This document shows, one piece after another, positions 25,901-35,036 of a DNA stretch of 38,277 bases. The stretch comes from Flavobacteriaceae bacterium (GTDB lineage Bacteria; Bacteroidota; Bacteroidia; Flavobacteriales; Flavobacteriaceae). Where the stretch lies: the NCBI GenBank assembly GCA_009827225.1, contig WUAI01000032.1, forward strand, positions 1-38,277. Reading direction: 5' to 3'. The notes beneath the pieces were generated by a model, which saw nothing but the letters and a program-made list of their open reading frames with translations, was not told where the DNA came from and did not search any database. The first letter of the stretch is position 1; each line of letters begins with the position of its first letter. The position numbers and the translations under genes are program-made.

Positions 25901-26408
25901 TCACGCGAGCGATGGCTCCCGGTTCTTTATCCGACAGGCGGTCTACTTCTCCATTAAGCTGATCCCCAATGGGGAAATCGGCTTTCTTTACCAAATCATT
26001 GATCATCCCCTGCAATCCCATCTCTCGACCGTCGTCCGGGGAGTAGATACGGGTGATGCCATAATCCATTAAATCTTTGATCTCGGAAGGAAGGATCACA
26101 CCTCCACCACCTCCAAATATTTTGATGTGACCGGCTCCTCTTTCCTGCAGCAGGTCGTACATGTACTTGAAGTACTCATTGTGTCCTCCTTGATAGGAAG
26201 TCATCGCAATGGCATTGGCATCTTCCTGAATCGCAGTATTCACTACCTCTTCCACACTTCGGTCATGCCCAAGATGGATCACTTCCACCCCCGTTGCCTG
26301 GATGATTCTTCGCATGATATTGATAGCTGCATCGTGCCCGTCGAAAAGGGACGCTGCAGTAACAATTCTTACTTTATTCTTAGGAATATACGGTGCCTGT
26401 TGTTGCAT
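22956..26408 (-). CDS. icmF: Fused isobutyryl-CoA mutase IcmF
   Basis: 1150-residue adenosylcobalamin-dependent mutase. It has an N-terminal B12-binding domain (about 12-140, with cobalt-ligand candidate H25 in FDGHDAAI), a MeaB-like G-protein chaperone (P-loop GTGGAGKSS near 205, NKFD near 344) and a C-terminal acyl-CoA mutase TIM barrel (about 560-1100). The order B12 domain, GTPase, mutase is that of IcmF and not of ordinary methylmalonyl-CoA mutase. It interconverts isobutyryl-CoA and n-butyryl-CoA, linking valine and fatty-acid breakdown; the GTPase repairs cofactor. The ATG at 26408 is chosen because the upstream TTG at 26438 lies in a -7 element. Confidence 0.95.
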   Translation of the reverse strand: MQQQAPYIPKNKVRIVTAASLFDGHDAAINIMRRIIQATGVEVIHLGHDRSVEEVVNTAIQEDANAIAMTSYQGGHNEYFKYMYDLLQERGAGHIKIFGGGGGVILPSEIKDLMDYGITRIYSPDDGREMGLQGMINDLVKKADFPIGDQLNGEVDRLSDKEPGAIARVISSAENFPDIAKDALDTIHKKNEKISTPVLGITGTGGAGKSSLVDELVRRFLIDFPEKTIGLISVDPSKRKTGGALLGDRIRMNAINSPRVYMRSLATRQSNLALSKYVSEAIEVLKAAEYDLIVLETSGIGQSDTEILEHSDVSLYVMTPEFGAATQLEKIDMLDFADLVAINKFDKRGALDALRDVKKQYMRNHNLWDTPQEDLPVFGTIASQFNDPGMNQLYKAIMDELVENTSADLASSYEISDEMSEKIFVIPPARTRYLSEISENNRAYDKKAVEQVEVAQKLYGIFKTICVVSGVSSSTVERSFFSKNGLDNEVVLENAQNETDKDFLGLLLKEFDKVKMDLDPYNWEIITGWEAKVKRYKDPVYSFEVRGKEINIDTHTESLSHSQIPKVALPKYQAWGDILRWCLQENVPGEFPYASGLYPFKRTGEDPTRMFAGEGGPERTNRRFHYVSLGMPAKRLSTAFDSVTLYGNDPGHRPDIYGKIGNAGVSICCLDDAKKLYSGFDLSDPMTSVSMTINGPAPMLLGFFMNAAVDQNCEKYIKEQKLEKEVEKKIKAIYKEKGAKRPEYLGDLPEGNDGLGLMLLGVTGDQVLPAEVYGKIKAETLQQVRGTVQADILKEDQAQNTCIFSTEFALRLMGDVQEYFIDHKVRNFYSVSISGYHIAEAGANPITQLAFTLANGFTYVEYYLSRGMDINKFGPNLSFFFSNGIDPEYSVIGRVARKIWAKALKHKYGANPRAQMLKYHIQTSGRSLHAQEIDFNDIRTTLQALYAIYDNCNSLHTNAYDEAITTPTEESVRRAMAIQLIINKELGLAKNENPIQGSFIIEELTDLVEEAVLEEFDRITERGGVLGAMETMYQRSKIQEESLYYETLKHTGEFPIIGVNTFLSSKGSPTVLPAEVIRATEEEKQAQIATLENLHQTYEGKAHAAIEKVQHAAIQNQNIFEQLMEATKVCSLGQITSALFEVGGQYRRNM

Positions 26409-26435
26409 TGACAAAATAAGTTCGATGTGAGGGCA

Positions 26436-26443
26436 CAAATTTA
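26436..26443 (-). promoter_or_regulatory. -7 element of icmF
   Basis: Reads TAAATTTG on the minus strand, 27 bp before the icmF ATG. No clear -33 is seen. Confidence 0.5.
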
Positions 26444-26522
26444 CGAAAATCGCAGGTATTTCTGCTTTCTCATGATGATTTAAACAAAGATAAACTGTAA
26501 CTGTTTATTTTGGATTTGTTGT

Positions 26523-26530
26523 TATCTTTG
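26523..26530 (+). promoter_or_regulatory. -7 element of the DUF4197 gene
   Basis: TATCTTTG matches TAnnTTTG, 18 bp before the ATG at 26549. It excludes the upstream in-frame start at 26510. Confidence 0.55.
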
Positions 26531-26548
26531 GCACTTAATATTTCAACC

Positions 26549-27259
26549 ATGCTGCGTAAAAAATTATTGTTGATTTCTCTTTCTTTATTTTTCATTTCCT
26601 GCGACGAACTTCAAAATGTAGTGGGCACGGTACCCACCGGTGGGGGCGGAATCAGCGAAGCCATGATCGGCAACGGCCTCCGCGAAGCACTCGATTTTGG
26701 GATCGACAAGCAGGTTACTAAACTCACGCAAAAGGACGGTTTTTATAAAAATCAACTGGTTAAGATCCTATTACCACAGGAATTGCAAAAAGTGGACAAT
26801 ACACTGCGCGACATAGGATTGGGTAATTTGGCCGATGAAGGACTAAAAATTCTCAATCGTGCCGCTGAAGATGCCGTAAAGGAAGCCACCCCGATATTTG
26901 TGGACGCCGTTAAAGGGATCACCTTCAACGATGCGAAAAATATACTTTTGGGTCCAGACAACGCAGCTACGAACTACCTTAAGGGGAAAACTAATGCTGC
27001 TTTATACAGTAAATTTAATCCTGTGATCCAAAATTCCTTTTCGAAAGTAGGTGCCGATCAAATCTGGAACCAGATCATTACCACTTACAATTCGATTCCG
27101 TTGGTAAACAAAGTGAATCCGGATCTTACCGACTATGTCACTAACGAAGCACTAAAAGGGGTGTACAAGATGATTTCAGTAGAAGAAAAACAAATACGAA
27201 CCAAATTATCTTCTCGTACTACCGATTTACTTAGGAAGGTATTTGCTTTACAGGATTAA
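26549..27259 (+). CDS. DUF4197 lipoprotein
   Basis: 236-residue exported protein. The signal peptide ends in a lipobox (LFFISC, Cys18). The helical DUF4197 domain is recognisable from GNGLREALDFGIDKQVTKL, a central AAEDAVKEATPIFVDAVKGIT and AATNYLKGKTNAALYSKFNPVI. Family function is unknown. It is divergent from icmF. Its TAA shares TTAA (27256-27259) with the stop of the converging gene. Confidence 0.9.
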   Translation: MLRKKLLLISLSLFFISCDELQNVVGTVPTGGGGISEAMIGNGLREALDFGIDKQVTKLTQKDGFYKNQLVKILLPQELQKVDNTLRDIGLGNLADEGLKILNRAAEDAVKEATPIFVDAVKGITFNDAKNILLGPDNAATNYLKGKTNAALYSKFNPVIQNSFSKVGADQIWNQIITTYNSIPLVNKVNPDLTDYVTNEALKGVYKMISVEEKQIRTKLSSRTTDLLRKVFALQD

Positions 27260-28026
27260 ACATCCAGCGATTTAAAATAGGAAAATGCCTTGATAAGGCG
27301 GGAGCCGTACCAGCTAAAATATTCGCCATCCACCAATTGCACTTTGGTTTTGAGTAACCGCTGTAACTCTGTTACATCATGTTCTTTGAAGGGAAATGGC
27401 TCTGTGGATAGTAATACTATGTCTGCTTTTTTCATCGTTTCCAAACTGACCTGTGGATAGCGTCTTTCAGCAATGATATTTTCAAATTTATTCATGGTGA
27501 GTAACGAATGAATAAATGTATCGGTGCCGGCAGCCATAAACGGATTCTTCCAAATAAGGTAAGCTACTTTTTTGGCGTGTCGTGTTAATATGTCGATCTT
27601 AAATTCCCGCATTCCCTCAATGACAGCTTCATTGATCCATTTTGCTTCGTCCGATTTACCAAACAATTCCCCCATGAGGTAAGTCATCTCCAGGCTATCT
27701 TCAATAGTCTTGATATCGCTCACCCATACCGGGGCAATAGTATCCAGCTCCTCTACCATTTCCAGCGTATTCTCTTCTTTATTACAAATGATCACATCGG
27801 GTCTCAAGGCGTAGATCTTTTCCAAATGAACATTTTTGGTGCCCCCTACCACGGTTTTCTCGGTTCTTAACTCCTCGGGGTGGACGCAAAATTTAGTAAT
27901 CCCAACTAGTTTGTTTCTTAGATCAAGATCCACCAATAATTCAGTGTGCGACGGCACTAATGAGATGATGCGTTGGGGGATGGTCGAAAATTCTAGGGTT
28001 CTATTGAGTTGGTCCTTAACTAGCAT
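27256..28026 (-). CDS. Helical-backbone metal-receptor (BtuF/TroA-like) protein without signal peptide
   Basis: 256-residue protein of the class III periplasmic-binding-protein fold. Visible features are [28 protein letters not shown], then [19 protein letters not shown] and a long linking helix before [13 protein letters not shown]. Relatives bind vitamin B12, haem or metal-siderophore complexes outside the inner membrane. No signal peptide is visible: the conserved region starts within 20 residues of the ATG at 28026, and the frame further upstream lies inside pyrF. It overlaps pyrF by 11 bp on the same strand. A cytosolic ligand-binding role, or export by another route, is possible. Confidence 0.85.
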   Translation of the reverse strand: MLVKDQLNRTLEFSTIPQRIISLVPSHTELLVDLDLRNKLVGITKFCVHPEELRTEKTVVGGTKNVHLEKIYALRPDVIICNKEENTLEMVEELDTIAPVWVSDIKTIEDSLEMTYLMGELFGKSDEAKWINEAVIEGMREFKIDILTRHAKKVAYLIWKNPFMAAGTDTFIHSLLTMNKFENIIAERRYPQVSLETMKKADIVLLSTEPFPFKEHDVTELQRLLKTKVQLVDGEYFSWYGSRLIKAFSYFKSLDV

Positions 28027-28834
28027 TGAGGATGGATTCCATTTGCTGCTGAAGTTCCATCGCCTTGGTCGCAGCAGCCTCTGCGAAGTCTTTCCCTTTG
28101 GAGGCATAGATAATTCCTCTCGAAGAATTGATCAACAGTCCGACATCAGAGTTCATTCCGTATTTGCAAACCTCTTTGAGATCTCCTCCCTGGGCTCCTA
28201 CTCCCGGAACCAACAGAAAACTATTTGGAACAATGTCCCTGATCTCTGCCAGATATTCTACTTTAGTGGCCCCTACCACATACATCAGATTATCGCTATG
28301 GTTCCAGTCCTTAGAAACCTGAAGGACCTTTTTGTATAATTCCTGATCATTTACTTTTTCAGTCTGGAAGTCGAAGGCACCTATATTGGAAGTAAGCGCC
28401 AACAAGATGGTGTGTTTATCGGTAAATTCAAGAAATGGCTCAACCGAATCCTGACCCATATAAGGAGCAACGGTGATCGAATCGAAGTTCATGTCTTCGA
28501 AAAATGCCTTGGCATATCTGCTTGAAGTGTTACCAATATCACCCCGTTTAGCATCGGCGATGGTAAAAACATCGGGATGGTTATTATTAAGGTACTCAAT
28601 CGTCTTTTGTAGCGACTGCCAACCTTTCAATCCGTAAGCCTCATAAAACGCCGTATTCGGTTTATAAGCCACTGCCAAATGGTGGGTGGCATCGATGATG
28701 GCTTTGTTAAAACTGAAGATCGGATCCTCTTCCTTGAGCAAATGTTCGGGAATTTTCTCCAAATCCACATCCAGTCCAATGCACAGGAATGATTTCTTTT
28801 TTTGTATTTCTGAAATGAGATTTTCAGTGGTCAT
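28016..28834 (-). CDS. pyrF: Orotidine-5'-phosphate decarboxylase (type 2)
   Basis: 272-residue TIM-barrel enzyme converting OMP to UMP in pyrimidine synthesis. Visible features are [14 protein letters not shown], the catalytic Asp/Lys network in [13 protein letters not shown], the phosphate-binding region [14 protein letters not shown], and [10 protein letters not shown]. The length fits the longer PyrF subtype 2 found in Bacteroidota. It starts 2 bp after prfA on the same strand and overlaps the metal-receptor-like gene. Confidence 0.96.
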   Translation of the reverse strand: MTTENLISEIQKKKSFLCIGLDVDLEKIPEHLLKEEDPIFSFNKAIIDATHHLAVAYKPNTAFYEAYGLKGWQSLQKTIEYLNNNHPDVFTIADAKRGDIGNTSSRYAKAFFEDMNFDSITVAPYMGQDSVEPFLEFTDKHTILLALTSNIGAFDFQTEKVNDQELYKKVLQVSKDWNHSDNLMYVVGATKVEYLAEIRDIVPNSFLLVPGVGAQGGDLKEVCKYGMNSDVGLLINSSRGIIYASKGKDFAEAAATKAMELQQQMESILNAS

Positions 28835-28836
28835 GC

Positions 28837-29913
28837 TTAGAAGGTTTCTCCGGCTTCTTTCAGTTTTTCCGTGTTGCTTACAAGCTGCAGTTCATCAATG
28901 ATCTTTTGAATGTCGCCATCAATGATATTTCCGAGGTCGTATAAGGTGAGATTGATACGATGATCGGTTACTCTTCCTTGTGGGTAGTTATAAGTACGAA
29001 TCTTTGCACTTCGGTCACCGCTGGTCACCATAGATCCCCGTTTTTCTGCATCTTCAGCTTGCTTTTTAGCCAATTCTAGATCGTACAATCTGGAACGCAA
29101 CACCTTGAACGCTTTCTCTTTGTTTTTATGCTGAGACTTTTGATCCTGACATTGCGCCACCAACCCTGTGGGTTCGTGCGTAAGACGGACTGCAGAATAG
29201 GTCGTATTCACAGACTGACCTCCGGGTCCTGACGAACAGAAATAGTCGATACGAACGTCTTTAGGATCGATTTCCACATCGAACTCCTCCGCCTCCGGGA
29301 ATACCATAACAGTAGCAGCACTCGTATGCACCCTTCCCTGAGTTTCTGTTTGAGGAACACGTTGCACACGATGTACACCCGCTTCAAATTTTAAGGTTCC
29401 GTACACATCTTCGCCCGAAATTTCAAACTGGATCTCTTTATATCCGCCGCTGGTTCCTTCACTAAAGTCCACCACGCTAACCTTCCATCCTTTGCCTTCG
29501 CAATACTTGGTGTACATTCTATGCAAATCACCCGCAAATATACTGGCTTCATCCCCTCCTGTCCCGGCGCGAATTTCCATTACCGCATTTTTGGAGTCTT
29601 CTGGGTCTTTCGGTATCAACAAAAATTTGATCTCTTCTTCGAGTTCAGGTATTCGAGATTTAGACTCATCGTATTGCAATTTTGCCATCTCAACCATTTC
29701 GGGATCGCTACCATCGGAAATGATTTCCTCAGCTTCTTTCAGATTATCGGTAAGTGTCACATATTCGTTACGCTTGTCCATGAGGATACGCAGATCTTTA
29801 TATTCCTTATTTAATTGAATATATCGTTTCTGATCGGAGATGATATCCGGTTGAATGATGAGGTCGCTCACCTCATCGAAGCGTTGTTTGATTATTTGAA
29901 GTTTTTCCAGCAT
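28837..29913 (-). CDS. prfA: Peptide chain release factor 1
   Basis: 358-residue class I release factor recognising UAA and UAG. The catalytic GGQ is at 231-233 ([12 protein letters not shown]). The stop-codon tripeptide of RF1 type (PxT) is P187-Q188-T189, in contrast to the SPF of RF2. The N-terminal helical domain 1 and the C-terminal [19 protein letters not shown] stretch are complete. It heads the operon prfA-pyrF-metal-receptor gene and has a strong consensus promoter. Confidence 0.97.
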   Translation of the reverse strand: MLEKLQIIKQRFDEVSDLIIQPDIISDQKRYIQLNKEYKDLRILMDKRNEYVTLTDNLKEAEEIISDGSDPEMVEMAKLQYDESKSRIPELEEEIKFLLIPKDPEDSKNAVMEIRAGTGGDEASIFAGDLHRMYTKYCEGKGWKVSVVDFSEGTSGGYKEIQFEISGEDVYGTLKFEAGVHRVQRVPQTETQGRVHTSAATVMVFPEAEEFDVEIDPKDVRIDYFCSSGPGGQSVNTTYSAVRLTHEPTGLVAQCQDQKSQHKNKEKAFKVLRSRLYDLELAKKQAEDAEKRGSMVTSGDRSAKIRTYNYPQGRVTDHRINLTLYDLGNIIDGDIQKIIDELQLVSNTEKLKEAGETF

Positions 29914-29923
29914 AGTTCGAAGA

Positions 29924-29954
29924 CAAAGATACCTTTGGTATCAAATCGCACAAA
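29924..29954 (-). promoter_or_regulatory. Promoter of prfA-pyrF operon
   Basis: On the minus strand TTTG (29954-29951), a 19-bp spacer and TATCTTTG (29931-29924) form a full-consensus Bacteroidota promoter, 10 bp before the prfA ATG. An overlapping TAAATTTG (29958-29951) could be a second, upstream -7. Confidence 0.7.
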
Positions 29955-30035
29955 TTTACGATAATTTACATGAAACTTTTACAGCTATGAAATTGAAAAT
30001 AATCTCGATCGTTTGCGCTCGAACGTCGATTAAAT

Positions 30036-30761
30036 TTAAATGTTGATCGCCTTTGTTCGACGATTTACCCAATTAAGAATGGCGAAGTGAAGAAACAGTG
30101 CCATGGACGAGATATTCAGGAATCTTGCAATGTACACGGCGATATCACCATACGCGAAGTCATAATACGCAATGCCCCGGAATATTTCAGCAAAAATCAA
30201 TAAGAACACAAAAATTGTAAAAACTATGGAAAGCTTAGAAGTATGCAAGTGATTAAAAACCAGTGCAAAGAATGCTGCTATGGCTAAACTCATTGCGCCG
30301 AACATCATTAATAAATAGTGATAATTATTAAAAGCCTCGTCTTTCATCATATGCACAAATTCATATAACAAGTAAGCATTAAACAAAATCAAGATTACAA
30401 ATAAGACGGTATATCCACGATTCATTTTCTTGATATTCACCTTGGGTATCAGCATCAAAATTATAGCCCAAAAGGCCAATAGATTGAGCAGCATGGAGAG
30501 GGTGGCGAAATATTCATGTTCATACCAAATGGTAAGCGTGCTGGAAGCACCATAGAGCACCAGAAATATGGCCATCCAGGGTTTTAGCACGTTGGGTTTT
30601 CGGATCAACAAATACACCAAAGCACTAAAAATCACCAAAGCCCGTATACCTCGATAAATCAAGTAGCTCTCAACCTGGTGTACGTAGATACTAACTCCGA
30701 GTACAATAAAGGTGAGACACAGTAGACAAATGCGATAATCTCTTTTAAATATTTTGAACAT
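30036..30761 (-). CDS. Multi-pass inner-membrane protein
   Basis: 241-residue, very hydrophobic protein with about seven or eight predicted transmembrane helices. The positively charged N terminus (MFKIFKRDYR) and the end (NWVNRRTKAI) suggest cytosolic termini. No catalytic or binding motif stands out and I do not recognise the family. It lies between purM and prfA on the same strand, about 95 bp from purM and 122 bp from prfA, so co-transcription is uncertain. Confidence 0.75.
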   Translation of the reverse strand: MFKIFKRDYRICLLCLTFIVLGVSIYVHQVESYLIYRGIRALVIFSALVYLLIRKPNVLKPWMAIFLVLYGASSTLTIWYEHEYFATLSMLLNLLAFWAIILMLIPKVNIKKMNRGYTVLFVILILFNAYLLYEFVHMMKDEAFNNYHYLLMMFGAMSLAIAAFFALVFNHLHTSKLSIVFTIFVFLLIFAEIFRGIAYYDFAYGDIAVYIARFLNISSMALFLHFAILNWVNRRTKAINI

Positions 30762-30856
30762 TTGGGCTCGCACCCATCATTTTATGACAGCTGCGCAATG
30801 CGGGGAATGATGTTCAGTAAAGGTTTGCGCTGCAATATATAAGAAATTTCTTACAA

Positions 30857-32035
30857 TTAATAGTTAAATTCTCCAAACTCACTCTTTATGGTGAGTTTTT
30901 TAGAGTCGCCGGGAAGCACTTTTCCAACGATTTGAGCATCTACATTGAACGATTGAGAAATTTCAATGAGGGCGGCTGCTATCTCTTCAGGCACGTACAA
31001 TTCCATACGATGGCCCATATTAAATACTTGGTACATTTCTTTCCAGGAAGTACCACTTTCTTCCTTGATCATTTTAAATAAAGGTGGCAGCTCGAAGAGA
31101 TTTTCTTTTACGATATGCAGGTTATCTACAAAATGAAGTATTTTCGTTTGTGCACCACCACTGCAATGAACCATCCCATGAATCATTGAAGTATCGAGTT
31201 TTTCCAGAATTTTGCTGATTACAGGTGCGTAAGTACGAGTAGGTGATAACACCAGTTTTCCAGCATCCAGTGGACTGTTCGCCACAAAATCCGTTAGAGA
31301 TTTGCTACCGGAATACACAAGATTTTCCGGCACGGCTGGATCAAAACTTTCTGCATATTTTACAGCCAGTTCTTTATTGAACACATCATGACGTGCACTG
31401 GTCAAACCATTGCTTCCCATACCCCCGTTATATTCGGTTTCGTAGGTAGCCTGGCCATAAGAAGACAAGCCAACGATCACATCTCCCGCCTGAATATTAG
31501 CATTATCTATAACCTTATCGCGTCTCATTCGAGCGGTTACTGTGGAGTCCACAATAATGGTTCTTACGAGGTCACCCACATCCGCGGTTTCGCCTCCTGT
31601 TGAGAAAATAGAAACCCCAAAATCCTTCAATTCAGAGATGAGTTCTTCGGTACCGTTGATAATGGAAGAAATAACCTCTCCCGGTATCAGGTTTTTGTTC
31701 CTTCCAATCGTAGAGGAAAGTATAATGTTTTCAGTAGCACCCACACATAGCAAGTCGTCCACATTCATAATTAAAGCATCCTGCGCAATACCTTTCCATA
31801 CCGAAAGGTCTCCTGTTTCTTTCCAGTACATATAGGCCAGTGAAGATTTGGTACCTGCTCCATCAGCATGCATCACCAGGCAATAGTCCTCATCGCCCGT
31901 GAGATAATCGGGAACAATCTTACAGAATGCTTTCGGAAACAGCCCTTTATCGACATTCTTGATCGCATTGTGAACATCTTCTTTACTGGCTGAAACGCCT
32001 CTTTGTGCATACCGTTTGGATACGTCTTCACTCAT
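30857..32035 (-). CDS. purM: Phosphoribosylformylglycinamidine cyclo-ligase (AIR synthase)
   Basis: 392-residue ATP-dependent enzyme of purine synthesis that makes aminoimidazole ribotide from FGAM. Visible features are MHADGAGTKSSLAYM, GIAQDALIMNVDDLLCVGA with the conserved metal/ATP-binding Asp residues, FSTGGETADVGD, and VHCSGGAQTKILHF near the substrate site, then VFNMGHRMELYV. It is longer than the E. coli enzyme (about 345), as is usual for the Bacteroidota form. Confidence 0.95.
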   Translation of the reverse strand: MSEDVSKRYAQRGVSASKEDVHNAIKNVDKGLFPKAFCKIVPDYLTGDEDYCLVMHADGAGTKSSLAYMYWKETGDLSVWKGIAQDALIMNVDDLLCVGATENIILSSTIGRNKNLIPGEVISSIINGTEELISELKDFGVSIFSTGGETADVGDLVRTIIVDSTVTARMRRDKVIDNANIQAGDVIVGLSSYGQATYETEYNGGMGSNGLTSARHDVFNKELAVKYAESFDPAVPENLVYSGSKSLTDFVANSPLDAGKLVLSPTRTYAPVISKILEKLDTSMIHGMVHCSGGAQTKILHFVDNLHIVKENLFELPPLFKMIKEESGTSWKEMYQVFNMGHRMELYVPEEIAAALIEISQSFNVDAQIVGKVLPGDSKKLTIKSEFGEFNY

Positions 32036-32069
32036 GATCTGAAATTAGATTACAAAAGTACATATAATT

Positions 32070-32095
32070 AAAAAGCTCGCAACTGCGAGCTTTTT
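32070..32095. terminator. Bidirectional terminator between curli operon and purM
   Basis: GCTCGC/GCGAGC stem (32075-32080, 32085-32090) with an A5 tract on the left and T5 on the right. It lies 20 bp past the stop of the last minus-strand curli-operon gene and closes that operon. Confidence 0.8.
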
Positions 32096-32115
32096 AGATT
32101 TATTATTTGATTGAT

Positions 32116-33615
32116 TTATTCCCAATCCGGCATGAACGCATTGGAATACAATTCTCCACGATCGTCATCTCCTCCGATTTGAAGGCTCCACACATTTTTT
32201 TGTGAAATTCCATCATTGGAAGTATTGGTAAATATCACAAATGCTTCATTTGGTGAGAACAATGGTTCAAGGTCATTGGTTCCTGATGCTTTGTTTTCAG
32301 AAATATCCGTAATGGTATCAGCAACCATATCATACAGGAATATTCTGGAATCCAATCTGCGATAAGACTGACTTTGGAATTCTGATACGTCATAAGAATA
32401 GATCACCTGCATATTGGTTACGGAAATACTAATACCGCTAGCAGCACCAGACATATCAGAAATAATACTGTTCAGCACATTTCCATCGAAATCAATGGTG
32501 AAGATATCCACATCATATCCACTGAGATTATTGGTTTTTACTGCAATAATATCCGCGGTTTCGCTAACATCGATCTCAGAAATCAGAGAACCATCAGGTG
32601 TTTGATAAATCAATTCCAGTCCCTGTCCGTTCGAATTAATTCGATACAATTTATCCAGTTGTGGGAAGTAAATTCGATCGCTATTCGGAGGCCAGGAAAT
32701 GTTGATCTCGTTCAGATTGAATCCTGCCGGCTTCACTGAAGACGTGACTTTGGTCTTATCCGTACCATCACGATTCATCGTATATATATCTACATCCGCT
32801 CCATCGGTTTGCAAGAAAGCTATCTTATTAGCAGCCACATTGCGTCTTGGACGGAAACTATTCAGGTTTTGTGAAGTTAACTGGAATTCCGCCCCGTCCT
32901 CATCGGCTGAGAAAATCACATTATTGCCATCGATATTTCTAACGAAAAGGAATCGATTATCCACTGGAGCACTAATAACATCAAAAGTACCCACCGGGCT
33001 CAGGATAGGATCATTAATACCATCGTCTGCCGATACCTGCCAGAAATATTGAGCTCCTAATATAAGAGGAGAATAGGTAAGTGTCGTGTCGGTTAATTCT
33101 TCGAACAACATCACATCATCATTTTGGTCGTTTCTCAATTCCAGAGTAAAAGTGAGCGGATCGTCTTCGGGATCTGTAGCCGACCATTGGAAAACTGCCT
33201 CAATAGTTTGCAGCAATTCGTTTTCCGCCGGAGCGATAAGTTGTGGTGCCGCCGGTGGTCTGTTATTTGCTGTGGACACTTCCAGTTCAAACACCACATT
33301 CACTGCAGCATTGGCCACTACCGAGGTAGGCTCAAAGTCGGTAATATATCCATCGATTCGCGCTTCTACAGAATAATCTCCTACGGGTACATTTTCAATT
33401 CTGAAATTCCCCGAGCTATCCGTAAATACGGTACTGGTAATAGGTTGAGTAGAAATTCGGGTGTTGGGCAAGGGAGTGTTATTCCCAGTGATCACCACTT
33501 TTCCTTTTATGGTTCCGTAGTCGTTTTCACCAATTCTATCTTCATTGCATGAAAACAACAGTACGGTAAGAAAAACTCCGAACCATGCGTAAATTATATT
33601 TTTTCCTGTTTTCAT
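32116..33615 (-). CDS. Lipoprotein with carboxypeptidase-regulatory-like, Fn3-like and TolB-like propeller regions, in the curli operon
   Basis: 499-residue exported protein. The lipobox ends at Cys23 (LLFSC). A carboxypeptidase-regulatory-like domain (about 35-112) has KGKVVITGNNTPLPNTRIS and FRIENVPVGDYSVEA. An Fn3-like domain (about 118-215) contains FQWSATDPEDDPLTFTLEL. The rest looks like a TolB/WD40-type beta propeller, with blades marked by FLFVRNIDGNN, ADVDIYTMNRDGTDK, DIFTIDFDGN and LFSPNEAFVIFTN. It starts 4 bp after csgG, so it belongs to the curli operon. A role in fibre anchoring or secretion-pore assembly is inference; it is not a classical Csg protein. Confidence 0.87.
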   Translation of the reverse strand: MKTGKNIIYAWFGVFLTVLLFSCNEDRIGENDYGTIKGKVVITGNNTPLPNTRISTQPITSTVFTDSSGNFRIENVPVGDYSVEARIDGYITDFEPTSVVANAAVNVVFELEVSTANNRPPAAPQLIAPAENELLQTIEAVFQWSATDPEDDPLTFTLELRNDQNDDVMLFEELTDTTLTYSPLILGAQYFWQVSADDGINDPILSPVGTFDVISAPVDNRFLFVRNIDGNNVIFSADEDGAEFQLTSQNLNSFRPRRNVAANKIAFLQTDGADVDIYTMNRDGTDKTKVTSSVKPAGFNLNEINISWPPNSDRIYFPQLDKLYRINSNGQGLELIYQTPDGSLISEIDVSETADIIAVKTNNLSGYDVDIFTIDFDGNVLNSIISDMSGAASGISISVTNMQVIYSYDVSEFQSQSYRRLDSRIFLYDMVADTITDISENKASGTNDLEPLFSPNEAFVIFTNTSNDGISQKNVWSLQIGGDDDRGELYSNAFMPDWE

Positions 33616-33619
33616 CTTT

Positions 33620-35026
33620 TTATTGGTTGGTTTTTAATTTGGTTTTGTTGGATCCGAATTTATAATTAAGCCCGGCTCCAAAAGTAAAATAGTAGTCATC
33701 ACGTCTACCGTTGATCACATTGTCGATTTTATCTGAAAATGTCGCGTTCCAGTCTCCATTCAGGGTAACCGATAGTCGGTCGGAAATACTGTACTCCACC
33801 CCTGCGCCGAATTTCAGCTGAACATAGGAGTCCCATCGATCGAGCAATAATTCCGGAGAATCATCAGCGAACAACAAAACACCGGGACCTGCATACAGTA
33901 TGGGTGACAATTTATCATGAGGTAGAATATTATATTCAACCAAGAACGACTGACTAAGCCACCAATGACTGGTCCTCGCTGTGGAGTTCAATCGGAATAT
34001 CTGGAAATCGGCTCCCAATGACAAGCCAGGAAACAATCGGTATTTGTACAATAAACCGGCTTTATAGTCCAGGATTCCCGAGGTGTAGTCACCGTCAACA
34101 AGGGCCAAACCAAAATTGGCATTCACTACATTTCTGAAGTCATTTCTCAAATATTTGCGCTCATACATGGCCGTGGATTCTTCCAGCTCTTTTTCTATCA
34201 TATACGCTTCAACGATCTCCTTATCTTTATCCGGACCTTCCTTGGTTCCCCATAATTCATCCTTGATCCCTTCCAGAATCAATACCTCCACGGCTTTTTC
34301 AATAGCCTCCTGAACCGCTAGTTGAGTAGGCTCGTTCTTAGTGAAACCTGTTTCAACTTCCAACAGACGTTGGAAATTAACATAACGGAATATCCCCACG
34401 TCTACCGACTGAGATAAGATGGTTTTGGAAACATTTACAGTTTTCAATACCTCCCCTGAATTGGTAGAAACGGCTCTCAGGTAAACCGTGATACGGTCCT
34501 GGCGATATTGAGTGCTCCCTCCTACTCCAAAATAACGCGCTCCTGCACCGCCGGTGAGCAAATTGGAATCGTAAGAGATCACCCCACCTTCCAGCAATAT
34601 TCCGGCAAATAATAACGGATTCAATCGCTGTGGAGATTCGTCCGCCCTTCGGTATTCGTCACGCGTAGTACGAATGATGTTACGCTCATTCAAAAGGTTC
34701 TGAAGGTTTTCCCTTTCAATGGGTCGGAACCACTTGGAATCTTCCAGCGCCTTGATCAGGATGGTAGTTGCTCCCTGTGTCACGGCAGTACTAAAGGTAC
34801 TCCCGGTTTCGATATTTTTATATTGACCCGTTTGATCTTTGAAGTTGTACACTCCGACCACGATGGGTTTAGCCGGTACAGGAAGATCGACTAATTTCTT
34901 CGTTTGCTTGGTCATTTCGGCGATCCGTGCATCCTGCGGGCCAATGGGTTGGTTCCAGTAGGACCCACAACCGGCCATAGAGACAGATACAGCCAATAAC
35001 AGCAGTATTTTAATTCGGTTTATCAT
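33620..35026 (-). CDS. csgG: Curli secretion channel CsgG with C-terminal barrel-like extension
   Basis: 468-residue lipoprotein (lipobox Cys20, SMAGC). CsgG forms the nonameric outer-membrane pore that secretes curlin subunits. The core is clear: CGSYWNQPIGPQDAR, VGVYNFKDQTGQY, then WFRPIERENLQNLLNERNIIR and AGILLEGGVISYDSN. It fills about 20-270. E. coli CsgG has about 277 residues; here some 170 more follow, rich in beta strands (FGLALVDGDYTSGILDYKAGLLYKYRL-type, ending YFTFGAGLNYKFG) like an outer-membrane barrel. It lies 10 bp after csgF in the operon. Confidence 0.94.
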   Translation of the reverse strand: MINRIKILLLLAVSVSMAGCGSYWNQPIGPQDARIAEMTKQTKKLVDLPVPAKPIVVGVYNFKDQTGQYKNIETGSTFSTAVTQGATTILIKALEDSKWFRPIERENLQNLLNERNIIRTTRDEYRRADESPQRLNPLLFAGILLEGGVISYDSNLLTGGAGARYFGVGGSTQYRQDRITVYLRAVSTNSGEVLKTVNVSKTILSQSVDVGIFRYVNFQRLLEVETGFTKNEPTQLAVQEAIEKAVEVLILEGIKDELWGTKEGPDKDKEIVEAYMIEKELEESTAMYERKYLRNDFRNVVNANFGLALVDGDYTSGILDYKAGLLYKYRLFPGLSLGADFQIFRLNSTARTSHWWLSQSFLVEYNILPHDKLSPILYAGPGVLLFADDSPELLLDRWDSYVQLKFGAGVEYSISDRLSVTLNGDWNATFSDKIDNVINGRRDDYYFTFGAGLNYKFGSNKTKLKTNQ

Positions 35027-35036
35027 ATAAAATAAG

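Noticed and set aside
26409-26438. N-terminal extension of icmF
   Set aside because: Its TTG start lies in the TAAATTTG element, and the B12-binding domain begins normally from the ATG at 26408.
28027-28107. N-terminal extension of the metal-receptor-like gene that might hold a signal peptide
   Set aside because: The extra residues are basic and polar, overlap pyrF in another frame, and form no hydrophobic signal core.
30001-30031. Inverted repeat downstream of the multi-pass membrane protein gene as terminator
   Set aside because: The CGATCG/CGTCGA arms pair only with bulges and no convincing T tract follows on the minus strand.
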